Source of the DNA: DATGLW01 sp035293965
GTDB taxonomy: Bacteria > Actinomycetota > Acidimicrobiia > Acidimicrobiales > RAAP-2
DNA: 36,471 bases
Assembly (NCBI GenBank): GCA_035293965.1
Contig: DATGLW010000131.1
Coordinates: 1 to 36,471, forward strand
Direction of reading: 5' to 3'
A program made the position numbers and the translations under genes. This document shows, piece by piece, positions 29,470 through 36,471 of this stretch. The notes under the pieces are model-generated. The model had not been told where the DNA came from. It ran no database searches and saw only the letters and a list, made by a program, of their open reading frames with translations. Numbering within the stretch: the stretch's first letter is position 1; the number at the start of each line of letters is the position of its first letter.

Positions 29470-30873
29470 TCAGCCGCCCGCGACCTGCCGGCCGCCGCCC
29501 TCGGCTCCGCCGGCGCTCGCCGGCAGTGGGCCGCCGCCCTCGGCTCCGCCGCCGCTTGACAGTGGGCCGGCGCTCGCCTGCTGGCCGCCGGCCTGCTGGT
29601 CTCTCTGCGCCTGGCCGCCGCTCGCCGACGGTGAGCCGCCGCCCTGCTGGTCGTCCCGCGGGCCCGCGGGCCCCGCACGGCGAGACCCCCGGCCGAGCCG
29701 CAGCGACAGGTACGCCAGCCCACCCGCGGGGATGGGCAGCCAGAAGTTCACCAGCCGGTAGGAGATCACCCCGAGCAGGGCGATCGCTTTGGGCACCCCG
29801 AAGCCGGTCAGGGTCGGGATGAGGACGCCCTCGACGACGCCGAGGCCGCTCGGGGTCACCGGGATCACCGCCAGCACGTTGGCCAGCCCGAAGGCAACCA
29901 GGAGGTCGACGGGGAAGGTCGCGTGCCCGAAGGCGAACAGGAACACCCAGAGCGACGCGGCGTCGAGGAGCCAGTTGGCCGCCGCCCACACGAGCGCCCG
30001 GGTGAGGAGCCGCCGGTCACGCAGGAGCCCGAGGAGGAGGTCGGCGACCCGGTGGGCGAGCGACGACACGGCGTCGGGCTTGAGGAACGGCACGTGCGCG
30101 GCCACGCGCTGGAGGAAGTGCGCCGTGCGGCCCCGCCCGCGGGTGAGCAGCAGCACCACGGTGCCGAAGGTCACCACGAGGAGCACGCCGGCCAGCGCGG
30201 CGATGCCGTAGAGCGGGTTGTAGCCCGCGAGGGGTACCGAGATGATCAGCGAGAACCAGAAGATGAGGTTGAGCACGAGGGCCGAGCCGACGCCCTGGGT
30301 GGCCAGCCCGAAGGCGGCCGTGCTGCCCGGCACGCCCGACTCGCTGAGCAGGCGGTAGCCCACCGCGGTGCCCGGCGCCGTGCCCCCGGGCAGCACGTGG
30401 CTGACTGCCAGGCTCGACATGTTGACCCGGAACAAGCGCCAGCGAGAGGGCGCCCCGGGCGACAGGACGGTGTGGGTGAGCTGGGCATAGGCGACGAGCG
30501 CGCCCGCTTCCAGGGCCACTGCCACGAGGAGCCAGGCGATGCTCACCTTGCCGAGCAGGGCGACGTCCTTGCGGGCGGTCAGCAGCTGGGGCAGCAGGAG
30601 GTACTCGAAGACGAACAGCAGGACGACGACGGTGATCGCGCCGCGGACGCTTCTCGGGAACCAGCTTCTCGGGAGCCAATGGTGCCGGGGGCGCGGTCCC
30701 GCGCCCGGCGTCGGCCCGCCGGCGGGCGCGGTTGCTCCCGTCTCGAGCTCGGCCCGCACTGCGCCCCGCTGGAGCTCGGCCCGCACCGGGCGCGCCTCGA
30801 GCTCGACCGCAGGAGGGCGGGGCGGGTCGGATCCGTGGACCGGGCCGGGAGGCGCCTCCTCCATCCGGGTCAT
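29470..30873 (-). CDS. Flippase-like membrane protein (LPG-synthase TM domain family)
   Basis: A 467-residue integral membrane protein of the YbhN/AglD/MprF-membrane-domain type, whose members move or modify lipids. An N-terminal Pro/Arg-rich cytoplasmic part of about 75 residues is followed by about eight helices. Family features are SHVLPGGTAPGTAVGYRLL, GLATQGVGSALVLNL, FPVDLLVAFGLANVLAVIP, and PSGLGVVEGVLIPTLTGFGV. The last 70 residues form a low-complexity Gly/Gln/Ser/Ala tail. The start is uncertain: ATGs at 30906, 30873 and 30864 are all in frame. I use 30873 because 30906 would leave only nine bases to the divergent gene. Its substrate cannot be told; the nearby polyprenol-phosphate mannose synthase suggests lipid-linked sugars. 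Confidence 0.82.
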   Translation of the reverse strand: MTRMEEAPPGPVHGSDPPRPPAVELEARPVRAELQRGAVRAELETGATAPAGGPTPGAGPRPRHHWLPRSWFPRSVRGAITVVVLLFVFEYLLLPQLLTARKDVALLGKVSIAWLLVAVALEAGALVAYAQLTHTVLSPGAPSRWRLFRVNMSSLAVSHVLPGGTAPGTAVGYRLLSESGVPGSTAAFGLATQGVGSALVLNLIFWFSLIISVPLAGYNPLYGIAALAGVLLVVTFGTVVLLLTRGRGRTAHFLQRVAAHVPFLKPDAVSSLAHRVADLLLGLLRDRRLLTRALVWAAANWLLDAASLWVFLFAFGHATFPVDLLVAFGLANVLAVIPVTPSGLGVVEGVLIPTLTGFGVPKAIALLGVISYRLVNFWLPIPAGGLAYLSLRLGRGSRRAGPAGPRDDQQGGGSPSASGGQAQRDQQAGGQQASAGPLSSGGGAEGGGPLPASAGGAEGGGRQVAGG

Positions 30874-30903
30874 GCTTGCACGTCCGGCAGCGCCGGGACC
30901 TGC

Positions 30904-30909
30904 CATGCT
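30904..30909 (+). promoter_or_regulatory. Possible -10 element for the AI-2E-family gene
   Basis: CATGCT ends six bases before ATG 30916 and there is no Shine-Dalgarno sequence. The first base deviates from TANNNT, so this is the weakest member of the leaderless set. Confidence 0.3.
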
Positions 30910-30915
30910 GGTCCC

Positions 30916-32190
30916 ATGCCCGGGCGGAGGGACACGGCCGTGGGCGGGAGCACGGCGGCGGGCACCGGCGCGCCCGGACGGGAGGCGGGCCGGGCGACGA
31001 GCCGCCCCGACGACCAGTGGCGGACGCGTGTCGTGGCCGCCGCCCGCCGGCGCGGCATCCCCATCACCTCGATCGTGGCCACCGTGCTCGTCGTGGTGGC
31101 GGTCGTCGACCTCAACGCCCTTGCCATCCTCCTCGTGTGGGTGCTCCGTCGCGTCATCCTGTTCGCGGTGGTGGCAGGGTTCGTCGCCGTGCTGCTGGCA
31201 CCGCCCGTCCGCCTGCTCGAGCGGCGCGGCCTGTCGCGGGGCGTGGCGTCGGTGCTGGTCTTCCTGGCCGGCGTGGCGATGTTCGGCGGCCTCGTGTACC
31301 TCTTCTCCGCCCCCCTCGTGAGCGGCGTCACCCGGCTGACGCGCGAACTGCCCGATCTCGTCAAGCAGGCCGAGCACGGCCGCGGCAGCGTCGGGCACCT
31401 CGTCGCCACCCTGCATCTGCAGCAGTGGGTCAGCAAGAACGCGCCGAAGCTGGCTGCCGACATCACCAAGAGCCTGAAGCCGGCCCAGGCGCTGTCGGTG
31501 GGCGCGGCCGCCGTGTCGACGGTGGTCGCCTTGACCACGATCGCCGTCCTGTCGTTCTTCACCCTCCTCGAGGCCCCCCGGCTGTCGCGCGGCCTGCTCG
31601 GTCTGATGCAGCCCGCCCGGGCGGCTCGGGTGTCGCGGGTGGCCCGCGAAGTGTCGCGCTCGGTGAGCGGCTACATGTTCGGCAACATCTGCACCTCGCT
31701 CGTGGCGGGCGTGGTCGTGCTCGTCGCCCTCGTCGCCCTCGGCGTGCCCTTCCCGCTCCTGCTCGGGGCCTGGGTGGCCCTGGTCGACCTGCTGCCCCTC
31801 GTCGGCGGCTTGCTGGCGGGGGTGCCGGTGGTGCTCATCGCGCTCTTGCACTCGCCCGTGGCGGGGCTCGTCACGCTGGTCGTGTTCCTCGTCTACCAGC
31901 AGGTCGAGAACCACGTCCTCAACCCCATCATCATGGGACGGACGGTCCGGCTCAGCCCGTTGTGGGTGCTCGTCGCCGTGCTCGTCGGCGCCACGTTGGG
32001 TGGCCGGGTGGGGTCGGGGCTCGGCACGTTCGTCGGTGCCCTCGTCGGCATCCCGGCAGGCGGGGCGATCCAGGTCGTCGTGCGGGAGCTGCGACGCGGC
32101 CCGGATCCTGTGGAGCCCGCCGGCGCGCGCCTCGAGGAAGGTCTCCGCCCGCCCGAGGGGACGCGGGAAGGTGGCCCCCAAGGTCCATGA
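30916..32190 (+). CDS. AI-2E family transporter-like membrane protein
   Basis: The 424-residue product belongs to the family (PF01594) named for the E. coli AI-2 exporter TqsA, but most members have other or unknown roles, including ion antiport. About 45 polar residues precede paired helices (IVATVLVVVAVVDLNALAILLVWVLRR and following, residues 50-100). A large extracytoplasmic helical region (RLTRELPDLVKQAEHG to VSKNAPKLAADITKSL) is followed by further helices with the conserved SGYMFGNICTSLVAGVV, PFPLLLGAWVALVDLLPLVG and YQQVENHVLNPIIMGRTV. ATG 30916 directly follows a leaderless-type -10. It ends 36 bases before the GT2 gene, which has its own promoter. Confidence 0.88.
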   Translation: MPGRRDTAVGGSTAAGTGAPGREAGRATSRPDDQWRTRVVAAARRRGIPITSIVATVLVVVAVVDLNALAILLVWVLRRVILFAVVAGFVAVLLAPPVRLLERRGLSRGVASVLVFLAGVAMFGGLVYLFSAPLVSGVTRLTRELPDLVKQAEHGRGSVGHLVATLHLQQWVSKNAPKLAADITKSLKPAQALSVGAAAVSTVVALTTIAVLSFFTLLEAPRLSRGLLGLMQPARAARVSRVAREVSRSVSGYMFGNICTSLVAGVVVLVALVALGVPFPLLLGAWVALVDLLPLVGGLLAGVPVVLIALLHSPVAGLVTLVVFLVYQQVENHVLNPIIMGRTVRLSPLWVLVAVLVGATLGGRVGSGLGTFVGALVGIPAGGAIQVVVRELRRGPDPVEPAGARLEEGLRPPEGTREGGPQGP

Positions 32191-32214
32191 GCCCCGGGGC
32201 CAGGCCCGAGGTCG

Positions 32215-32220
32215 TACACT
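32215..32220 (+). promoter_or_regulatory. -10 element for leaderless GT2 transcript
   Basis: TACACT ends six bases before GTG 32227; only GCCCCG lies between, so no Shine-Dalgarno can be present. Confidence 0.5.
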
Positions 32221-32226
32221 GCCCCG

Positions 32227-33210
32227 GTGCGCGTCCTGGTAGTGCTGCCCACCTACAACGAGGCAGAGAACGTCGTGGCCGTCCTCCACAAGGTGCGCGC
32301 CGCCCTGCCGGACGCCGGGATCCTGGTCGTCGACGACGGCAGCCCCGACGGCACGGCGGACCTCGCCGAGTCGGCCGCGGCTGAGGTCGGCCACGTGGAG
32401 GTGCTGCGCCGGAGCGAGAAGTCCGGGCTCGGGAGCGCCTACCGGACCGGGTTCCGTTGGGGCCTCGAGCGAGGCTACGACGCCTTCGTCGAGATGGATG
32501 CCGACTTCTCGCACGACCCGGCAGCGCTGCCTGCACTGCTCGCCCCGTTGCGCCGGGGCGACGAGGTCAGCATCGGCTCCCGCTACGTGCCCGGCGGGTC
32601 GATCCCCAACTGGTCCTGGCATCGGCACCTGCTGTCGCGCGGGGGCAACTGGTACGCGTCGGTCGTGCTCGGCCTCCGCGTGGCGGACTCGACCGCGGGC
32701 TTCCGCGCCTACGCGGCGAGCGTGCTGCGCCGGATCGACCTCGACTCGGTCCGGGCGGAGGGCTACGGGTTCCAGATCGAGATGACGTACCGAGCCCGCC
32801 GGGCCGGGGCCTCGGTGGTCGAGGTCCCCATTCGTTTCGTCGACCGAGTGGCGGGGGAGTCGAAGATGTCGGGGGCGATCGTCGTCGAGGCGCTCGGGCT
32901 CGTGACCTGGTGGGGGCTCGGCCGCCCGTTCCACGCCACCCGGCGGGCACTCGGGCGGGTGAGGCACTCGCTGTCGCGGCTGCGTCGGTTCTCCCTGACC
33001 GACCGGGCGCGCCGCCGCATCGGCGGGCGCCGGCGGCGCGTGGAGGGGTCGGCCGACGGTCGCTCGGCGCGCGACGCTCGGGTCGCGCCAGCCGGCGCCG
33101 GCGGGCGCCGGCCCGTCGACGCGGTGCCCCTCGGTGAGGCGCGCAGCGACGCGGCGCCGGCGGCCGGTGAGCGTGCGGCGGCCGCCGACGCGCCGGCCCA
33201 CGGGGGATAG
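32227..33210 (+). CDS. Polyprenol monophosphomannose synthase-like GT2 glycosyltransferase
   Basis: Transfers mannose from GDP-mannose to a polyprenyl phosphate, making the donor for extracytoplasmic mannosylation (Ppm1/DPM1 type). The 327-residue product shows VVLPTYNEAENV, VVDDGSPDGTADL, GLGSAYRTGFRWGL, the DXD-like DADFSHDP, GSRYVPGG, GNWYASVVLGLRVADSTAGFRAY, EGYGFQIEMTYRA and VPIRFVDRVAGESKMS. The catalytic domain ends near residue 240; the remaining 85 residues are an Arg/Ala-rich tail without a membrane helix. Mycobacterial Ppm1 uses a separate or fused membrane partner, which is not present here. GTG 32227 matches the leaderless -10. Strong call as DPM1-type; the sugar is inferred. Confidence 0.9.
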   Translation: MRVLVVLPTYNEAENVVAVLHKVRAALPDAGILVVDDGSPDGTADLAESAAAEVGHVEVLRRSEKSGLGSAYRTGFRWGLERGYDAFVEMDADFSHDPAALPALLAPLRRGDEVSIGSRYVPGGSIPNWSWHRHLLSRGGNWYASVVLGLRVADSTAGFRAYAASVLRRIDLDSVRAEGYGFQIEMTYRARRAGASVVEVPIRFVDRVAGESKMSGAIVVEALGLVTWWGLGRPFHATRRALGRVRHSLSRLRRFSLTDRARRRIGGRRRRVEGSADGRSARDARVAPAGAGGRRPVDAVPLGEARSDAAPAAGERAAAADAPAHGG

Positions 33211-33268
33211 CGGGCACGGCGACGGGCACGGGCGGTACCAGCTGGCGGCACGACGCGGGGGCGAGGTG

Positions 33269-33964
33269 ATGGCGCAGGGAGAGGGTGCAGCGACCATCCT
33301 GGTCGTCGACGACGAGCCGTACATCACCGACCTGCTCTCGGCAGCCCTGCGTTTCGAGGGGTTCGCGGTCGAGGTGGCGTCCACGGGTGCCGACGCGCTG
33401 CGGGCGGCCCGGGCACGCCGGCCCGATCTGGTGCTGCTCGACGTGATGCTCCCTGACCTGCCCGGGATCGAGGTCTGCCGGCGCCTGCGCGAGGCGGGCG
33501 ACGGCGTGCCCGTCGTGTTCCTGACGGCGCTGGATGCCACGGCCGACAAGGTGGCGGGCCTGCAGCTCGGCGACGACTACGTCACCAAGCCCTTCAGCCT
33601 CGACGAGCTGGTGGCGCGCATCGGCGCGGTGCTGCGTCGCTCGGGGCCGCTCGAGGACGCAGCCAGGCTCCGCTTCGCCGACCTCGAGATGGACGTCGAC
33701 GCCCACGAGGTGCGTCGCCATGGCGTGCTGGTGGAACTGACCGCCACCGAGTTCAACCTGCTGCGGTACTTGCTCGAGAACGCCCGGCGCGTCGTGTCGA
33801 AGTCGGACATCCTCGACCACGTGTGGGACTACGGGTTCTCCGGCGACCCGAACATCGTCGAGACCTACATCAGCTACCTGCGCAAGAAGATCGACGAGTT
33901 CGACCCGCCTCTCATCCACACGATCCGGCGGGTGGGGTACAGCCTCCGCCTGCCGCGCGCCTGA
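33269..33964 (+). CDS. OmpR-type response regulator with a shortened receiver loop
   Basis: A 231-residue DNA-binding regulator in an operon with the following kinase. The receiver has LVVDDEPYITDLLSAAL, phosphoacceptor Asp58 in LVLLDVMLPD, Thr in VVFLTALD and Lys in YVTKPFS. The winged helix reads LTATEFNLLRYLLENARRVVSKSDIL, split across residues 150-180, then VETYISYLRKKID and HTIRRVGYSLR. It resembles actinobacterial TrcR/PrrA-type regulators. Where these have GADDY or GGDDY before the TKPF motif, this one has GDDY, one residue short. The codons are unambiguous. ATG 33269 follows GAGG closely; GTG 33266 would add one residue. The gene lies 58 bases after the GT2 gene with no evident own promoter. 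Confidence 0.93.
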   Translation: MAQGEGAATILVVDDEPYITDLLSAALRFEGFAVEVASTGADALRAARARRPDLVLLDVMLPDLPGIEVCRRLREAGDGVPVVFLTALDATADKVAGLQLGDDYVTKPFSLDELVARIGAVLRRSGPLEDAARLRFADLEMDVDAHEVRRHGVLVELTATEFNLLRYLLENARRVVSKSDILDHVWDYGFSGDPNIVETYISYLRKKIDEFDPPLIHTIRRVGYSLRLPRA

Positions 33965-33974
33965 GGTCGGACCG

Positions 33975-35543
33975 GTGCCGGGGTGGCGGCGTCGCGAGCC
34001 AGGCAGCCTGGCACCGGCGCGCCCCGGGGGACGGCGGGGACGGCTCCGGTCCAGCCTGCGGCGCCGGCTCACGGTGACCATGATCGTGCTGCTGGCGCTC
34101 GGCCTGGCGGCCGCCAACATCGTCACCTACGTGTCGGTCCGGTCCTTCCTCTTCGGGCGGCTCGACGCACAGCTCGACGCCGCCCAGGCCCAGGCCTACC
34201 AGTACCTCGTGCGCGCGGGGTTCTTCGGGCGGCCACCATCGATGTTCGGGCTCGCCGGCCGGGTCAGCCCCGACGTGTACGTGCTGCTCGTGGGGATCGA
34301 CGGCAAGGTCCTCCTGCGACGGCCGTCGGGGTCGCTCGGCCGCCCGGATCCCCCGCCGGTGCTCCCGCCGTCGCTGCGGGTGGAGGCGGAACCGCCGAGG
34401 GTGCCCTTCGGGCGCAGCCGCGGCACCTACCGGCCCGACGCCGACACCTTCGAGATGACGGCGGTGGGGGACCGCAGCGCCCGGTACCAGGGCTCGGCGG
34501 TCGCCGTGCCCCAGGGCGTGCTCGTGACTGCCGTCTCGCGCAACCCGACCATCGACACCTTGCATTCCCTCGTCAAGGTGGAGCTCGCCGCGTCGGGGGC
34601 CGTCGTGGTGGCGCTGTGCGCCCTGGCGCTCGTGATCATCCGCCGCGGCCTGCGCCCGCTCGAGACAATGGCGGACACGGCGGGCGCCATCGCCGCCGGG
34701 GACCTCTCGCGCCGGGTCGCGGTGGGCGACGCCACCACGGAGGTGGGCCGGCTCGCCACGACGCTCAACGTCATGCTGGGGCGGATCGAGGGCGCGTTCG
34801 GCGAGAAGTCGGCCTCCGAAGCCCGCCTGCGCCAGTTCGTCGCCGACGCCTCCCACGAGCTGCGCACCCCGCTGACGTCGATCCGCGGGTATGCGGAGCT
34901 GCTGCGCAAGGGTGCCTTCACCGACGACGAGAGCCGCCAGCGTGCTCTGGCCCGGGTCGAGCACGAGGCGGCGCGCATGAGCGGCCTCGTCGACGACATG
35001 CTCCTGCTGGCCCGGCTCGACCAGGGGCGCGAGCTCGACCTGGCGCCGGTCGACCTGTCCCAGGTGTGCGCCGAGGCGGTCGAGGACGCCCGGGCCCTCG
35101 ACCGCGAGCGCCCCGTGCGGCTCGAGACCGAGGGCCCGGTGGTGGTGACCGGCGACCGCGACCGCCTCCGCCAGGTGGCCCACAACATGGTGCGCAACGC
35201 GTTGGCCCACACGCCCCCGGGCACGCCCGTGACGGTCACGGCCGCCCGCGACGGCCCCATGGGGTTGATCCGCGTGCAGGACGAGGGTCCCGGATTGCGG
35301 GCCGGCGAGGCCGCCAAGGTCTTCGACCGCTTCTATCGCTCCGACGCAGCCCGCTCCACGCCGGGAACGGGGCTCGGCCTCGCCATCGTCCGGGCCATCG
35401 CCGAGGCGCTCGGGGGCTCGGCCGAGGTGGAGCCGGAATCGGGCAGGGGCACCACGTTCGTCGTGCGGGTCCCGCTGTCCACCGGCGAACCGTCAGCGCC
35501 GGGCACGGGAGCCCGCCAGCCCCGGGCCGTCCTCGGCCGCTGA
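33975..35543 (+). CDS. Membrane histidine kinase with HAMP domain
   Basis: The 522-residue sensor partner of the preceding regulator. A basic N-terminus is followed by TM1 (about 33-55), an extracytoplasmic sensor region of some 140 residues with no domain I recognise, TM2 (about 200-220), HAMP (RRGLRPLETMADTAGAIAAG), phosphoacceptor His294 in DASHELRTPLTSIRGYAELL, and an ATPase domain with NMVRNALAHTPPG, DEGPGL and GTGLGLAIVRAIAEALGG. GTG 33975 lies ten bases after the regulator stop and has GAGG eight bases upstream. The topology (two helices with an outer loop) fits envelope or ion sensing. An inverted repeat just after the stop probably ends the transcript. Confidence 0.94.
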   Translation: MPGWRRREPGSLAPARPGGRRGRLRSSLRRRLTVTMIVLLALGLAAANIVTYVSVRSFLFGRLDAQLDAAQAQAYQYLVRAGFFGRPPSMFGLAGRVSPDVYVLLVGIDGKVLLRRPSGSLGRPDPPPVLPPSLRVEAEPPRVPFGRSRGTYRPDADTFEMTAVGDRSARYQGSAVAVPQGVLVTAVSRNPTIDTLHSLVKVELAASGAVVVALCALALVIIRRGLRPLETMADTAGAIAAGDLSRRVAVGDATTEVGRLATTLNVMLGRIEGAFGEKSASEARLRQFVADASHELRTPLTSIRGYAELLRKGAFTDDESRQRALARVEHEAARMSGLVDDMLLLARLDQGRELDLAPVDLSQVCAEAVEDARALDRERPVRLETEGPVVVTGDRDRLRQVAHNMVRNALAHTPPGTPVTVTAARDGPMGLIRVQDEGPGLRAGEAAKVFDRFYRSDAARSTPGTGLGLAIVRAIAEALGGSAEVEPESGRGTTFVVRVPLSTGEPSAPGTGARQPRAVLGR

Positions 35544-35572
35544 GGGCACCGGCCGGCGGCGGTGCCGGCCTC
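35542..35572. terminator. Inverted repeat between the kinase and isochorismate synthase genes
   Basis: GGCACCG (35545-35551) pairs perfectly with CGGTGCC (35560-35566) around an 8-base loop. Outer bases GAG (35542-35544) and CTC (35570-35572) extend the stem after a two-base bulge. It occupies the junction of two convergent genes, so it is a likely bidirectional terminator. Confidence 0.55.
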
Positions 35573-35580
35573 GCACAACC

Positions 35581-36471
35581 TCAGCCGATGACGCCCGCAG
35601 CCGACCGGCCGGAGCCCGCCAGGAGGTCGCCGCCAAGGGCGGGGGCGAGGGCTGGGGCGAGCGCACCGAGGACCGAGGCCAGCTTGACGCTCGCCTCGGC
35701 GAGCTCCGCCGCCGGGTCCGAGGCCTCGACGATGCCGCAGCCGGCGCGGACCGTGACCCTGGGCCCGGCCAGGGTGGCGCTGCGGATGCCGATCACGAAG
35801 TCGCCGTCGCCGCGGGCGTCCACCCAGCCCACGGGACCCGCCCAGTGCTGCCGGTCGCCGGGTTCGAGCTCCTCGATGAGCGAGAGGGCAGCGGATCTGG
35901 GCACCCCGCCGACTGCCGGGGTCGGGTGGAGGAGGCCGACCAGCTCGAGCACCCCGGGTGCCCGCCCGCCGACCGACCGCAGGGTGCCGGCGATGGTCGT
36001 GGCCAGGTGCGCCACGGAGCGGAGCCGGACCAGCGAGGGCGTGGCGGGCACGTCGAGGCGCGAGCAGCACGGCTCGAGGGTCGCGGCGACCTCCTCGACC
36101 ACCAGGCGGTGCTCGCCGCGGTCCTTGGCCGAGCGGCGGAGGCGGGCGGCCGCCTCGTCGTCGGGCCCCGAGCCGCCAGGGAGGCCGACGGTGCCGGCCA
36201 ACGGGTTGCAGCGGACCCGGCGCCCTCGGCGCGACACCAGCAGCTCGGGGGACGCCCCGAGGAACCAGCCCCCTGCCACCGGGTGGAGGAAGGCTGTGCA
36301 GGAAGGCTCGCGGGCGTGGAGGCGCCGGAGCGCGCCGAGTGGCGACGGCGGGGAGGCGAACTCGAGCTCCACGGCGCGGGCGAGGACGACCTTGTCGAGC
36401 GTGCCGGCCCGGATGGCGGCCACCGCGGTCGCCACGGCGTCGGCGTACGCGCCGGGGGCCTCGGCGCGTAC
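35581..36471 (-). CDS. Isochorismate synthase (chorismate-binding domain), 5' end outside window
   Basis: Converts chorismate to isochorismate for menaquinone or siderophore synthesis. The frame stays open to the right edge, so the visible 296 residues lack the N-terminus; GTG 36435 is an internal Val rather than the start, since the residues before it (APGAYADAVATAVAAIRAG) continue the family's alignment. The C-terminal chorismate-binding core is complete: KVVLARAVEL, FLGASPELLVSR, NPLAGTVGLPGG, SAKDRGEHRLVVEEV, HLATTIAGTL, LLHPTPAVGGVPR, GPVGWVDARGDGDFVIGIRSA and the metal/substrate motif GCGIVEASDPAAELAEASVK. EAVIR-like anthranilate-specific features are absent. MenF and DhbC/EntC types cannot be separated without neighbours. 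Confidence 0.92.
   Translation of the reverse strand, partial: VRAEAPGAYADAVATAVAAIRAGTLDKVVLARAVELEFASPPSPLGALRRLHAREPSCTAFLHPVAGGWFLGASPELLVSRRGRRVRCNPLAGTVGLPGGSGPDDEAAARLRRSAKDRGEHRLVVEEVAATLEPCCSRLDVPATPSLVRLRSVAHLATTIAGTLRSVGGRAPGVLELVGLLHPTPAVGGVPRSAALSLIEELEPGDRQHWAGPVGWVDARGDGDFVIGIRSATLAGPRVTVRAGCGIVEASDPAAELAEASVKLASVLGALAPALAPALGGDLLAGSGRSAAGVIG

Noticed and set aside
29470..33549. A 1359-codon open minus-strand frame running through the AI-2E and GT2 genes into the flippase-like gene
   Set aside because: Only the part from 30873 down has domain character. Upstream it is the antisense of genes with clear motifs; very high GC leaves long antisense frames open.
36380..36471. Isochorismate synthase starting at GTG 36435
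   Set aside because: The frame continues to the window edge with residues that fit the family, so this is an internal Val and the gene is cut by the window.

Overview
This is a very GC-rich window (about 70% G+C by eye) with actinobacterial gene content and order. The blocks yajC-secD-secF-relA-hisS-aspS-rarA and (DUF948-like gene)-(small gene)-alaS-ruvX-mltG-aroE are the classic actinobacterial arrangement. The 42-residue GYWEVAADGGVFAFGDA-type repeats on a secreted protease, and the many Ala/Gly/Pro/Arg-rich tails, suggest an Acidimicrobiia-like lineage. That placement is an inference, not a proof.

Layout. Positions 1-377 hold what looks like the 3' end of a membrane-protein gene. At 429-3193 (minus) lies a two-component operon: an OmpR-type regulator followed by a PAS-containing membrane histidine kinase. 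Positions 3194-3913 are 720 bases without a firm gene, carrying a promoter for the regulator, hairpins and one small ORF with a strong Shine-Dalgarno sequence. At 3914-7448 is yajC-secD-secF (Sec translocon accessory complex). At 7507-16858 is relA-hisS-aspS-rarA followed by a secreted S53 (sedolisin) protease that overlaps rarA. At 16882-17016 is an intergenic tandem repeat. At 17052-23057 is the DUF948-like gene, a small basic protein, alaS, ruvX, mltG and aroE. At 23083-24015 (minus) is an MscS-type channel. At 24036-25694 are rodA and a bifunctional-nuclease-family gene. At 25712-27124 (minus) is a second SEDS-family gene. At 27172-29430 is ppk1. At 29470-30873 (minus) is a flippase-like membrane protein. 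Positions 30916-33210 hold an AI-2E-family membrane protein and a polyprenol-phosphate-mannose-synthase-like GT2. At 33269-35543 is a second regulator/kinase pair. At 35581-36471 (minus) is an isochorismate synthase that runs off the right edge.

The genes are mostly housekeeping: protein export, the stringent response, aminoacyl-tRNA synthesis, replication repair, cell-wall synthesis, aromatic biosynthesis and polyphosphate. Ten gene pairs are joined by NTGA-type start/stop overlaps, so translational coupling dominates. Conversely, most first-of-operon genes lack a Shine-Dalgarno sequence and carry a TANNNT (often GGTAGNNT) -10 element 6-8 bases before the start codon, the layout of leaderless transcripts.

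No mobile element, CRISPR array, tRNA or rRNA was seen. The less ordinary items are the repeat-bearing S53 protease inside the synthetase/rarA operon, the unexplained leader region before yajC-secDF, the leaderless promoter signature, a predicted non-discriminating AspRS, a one-residue-short receiver domain, and an unusual density of in-frame minisatellites in protein tails.
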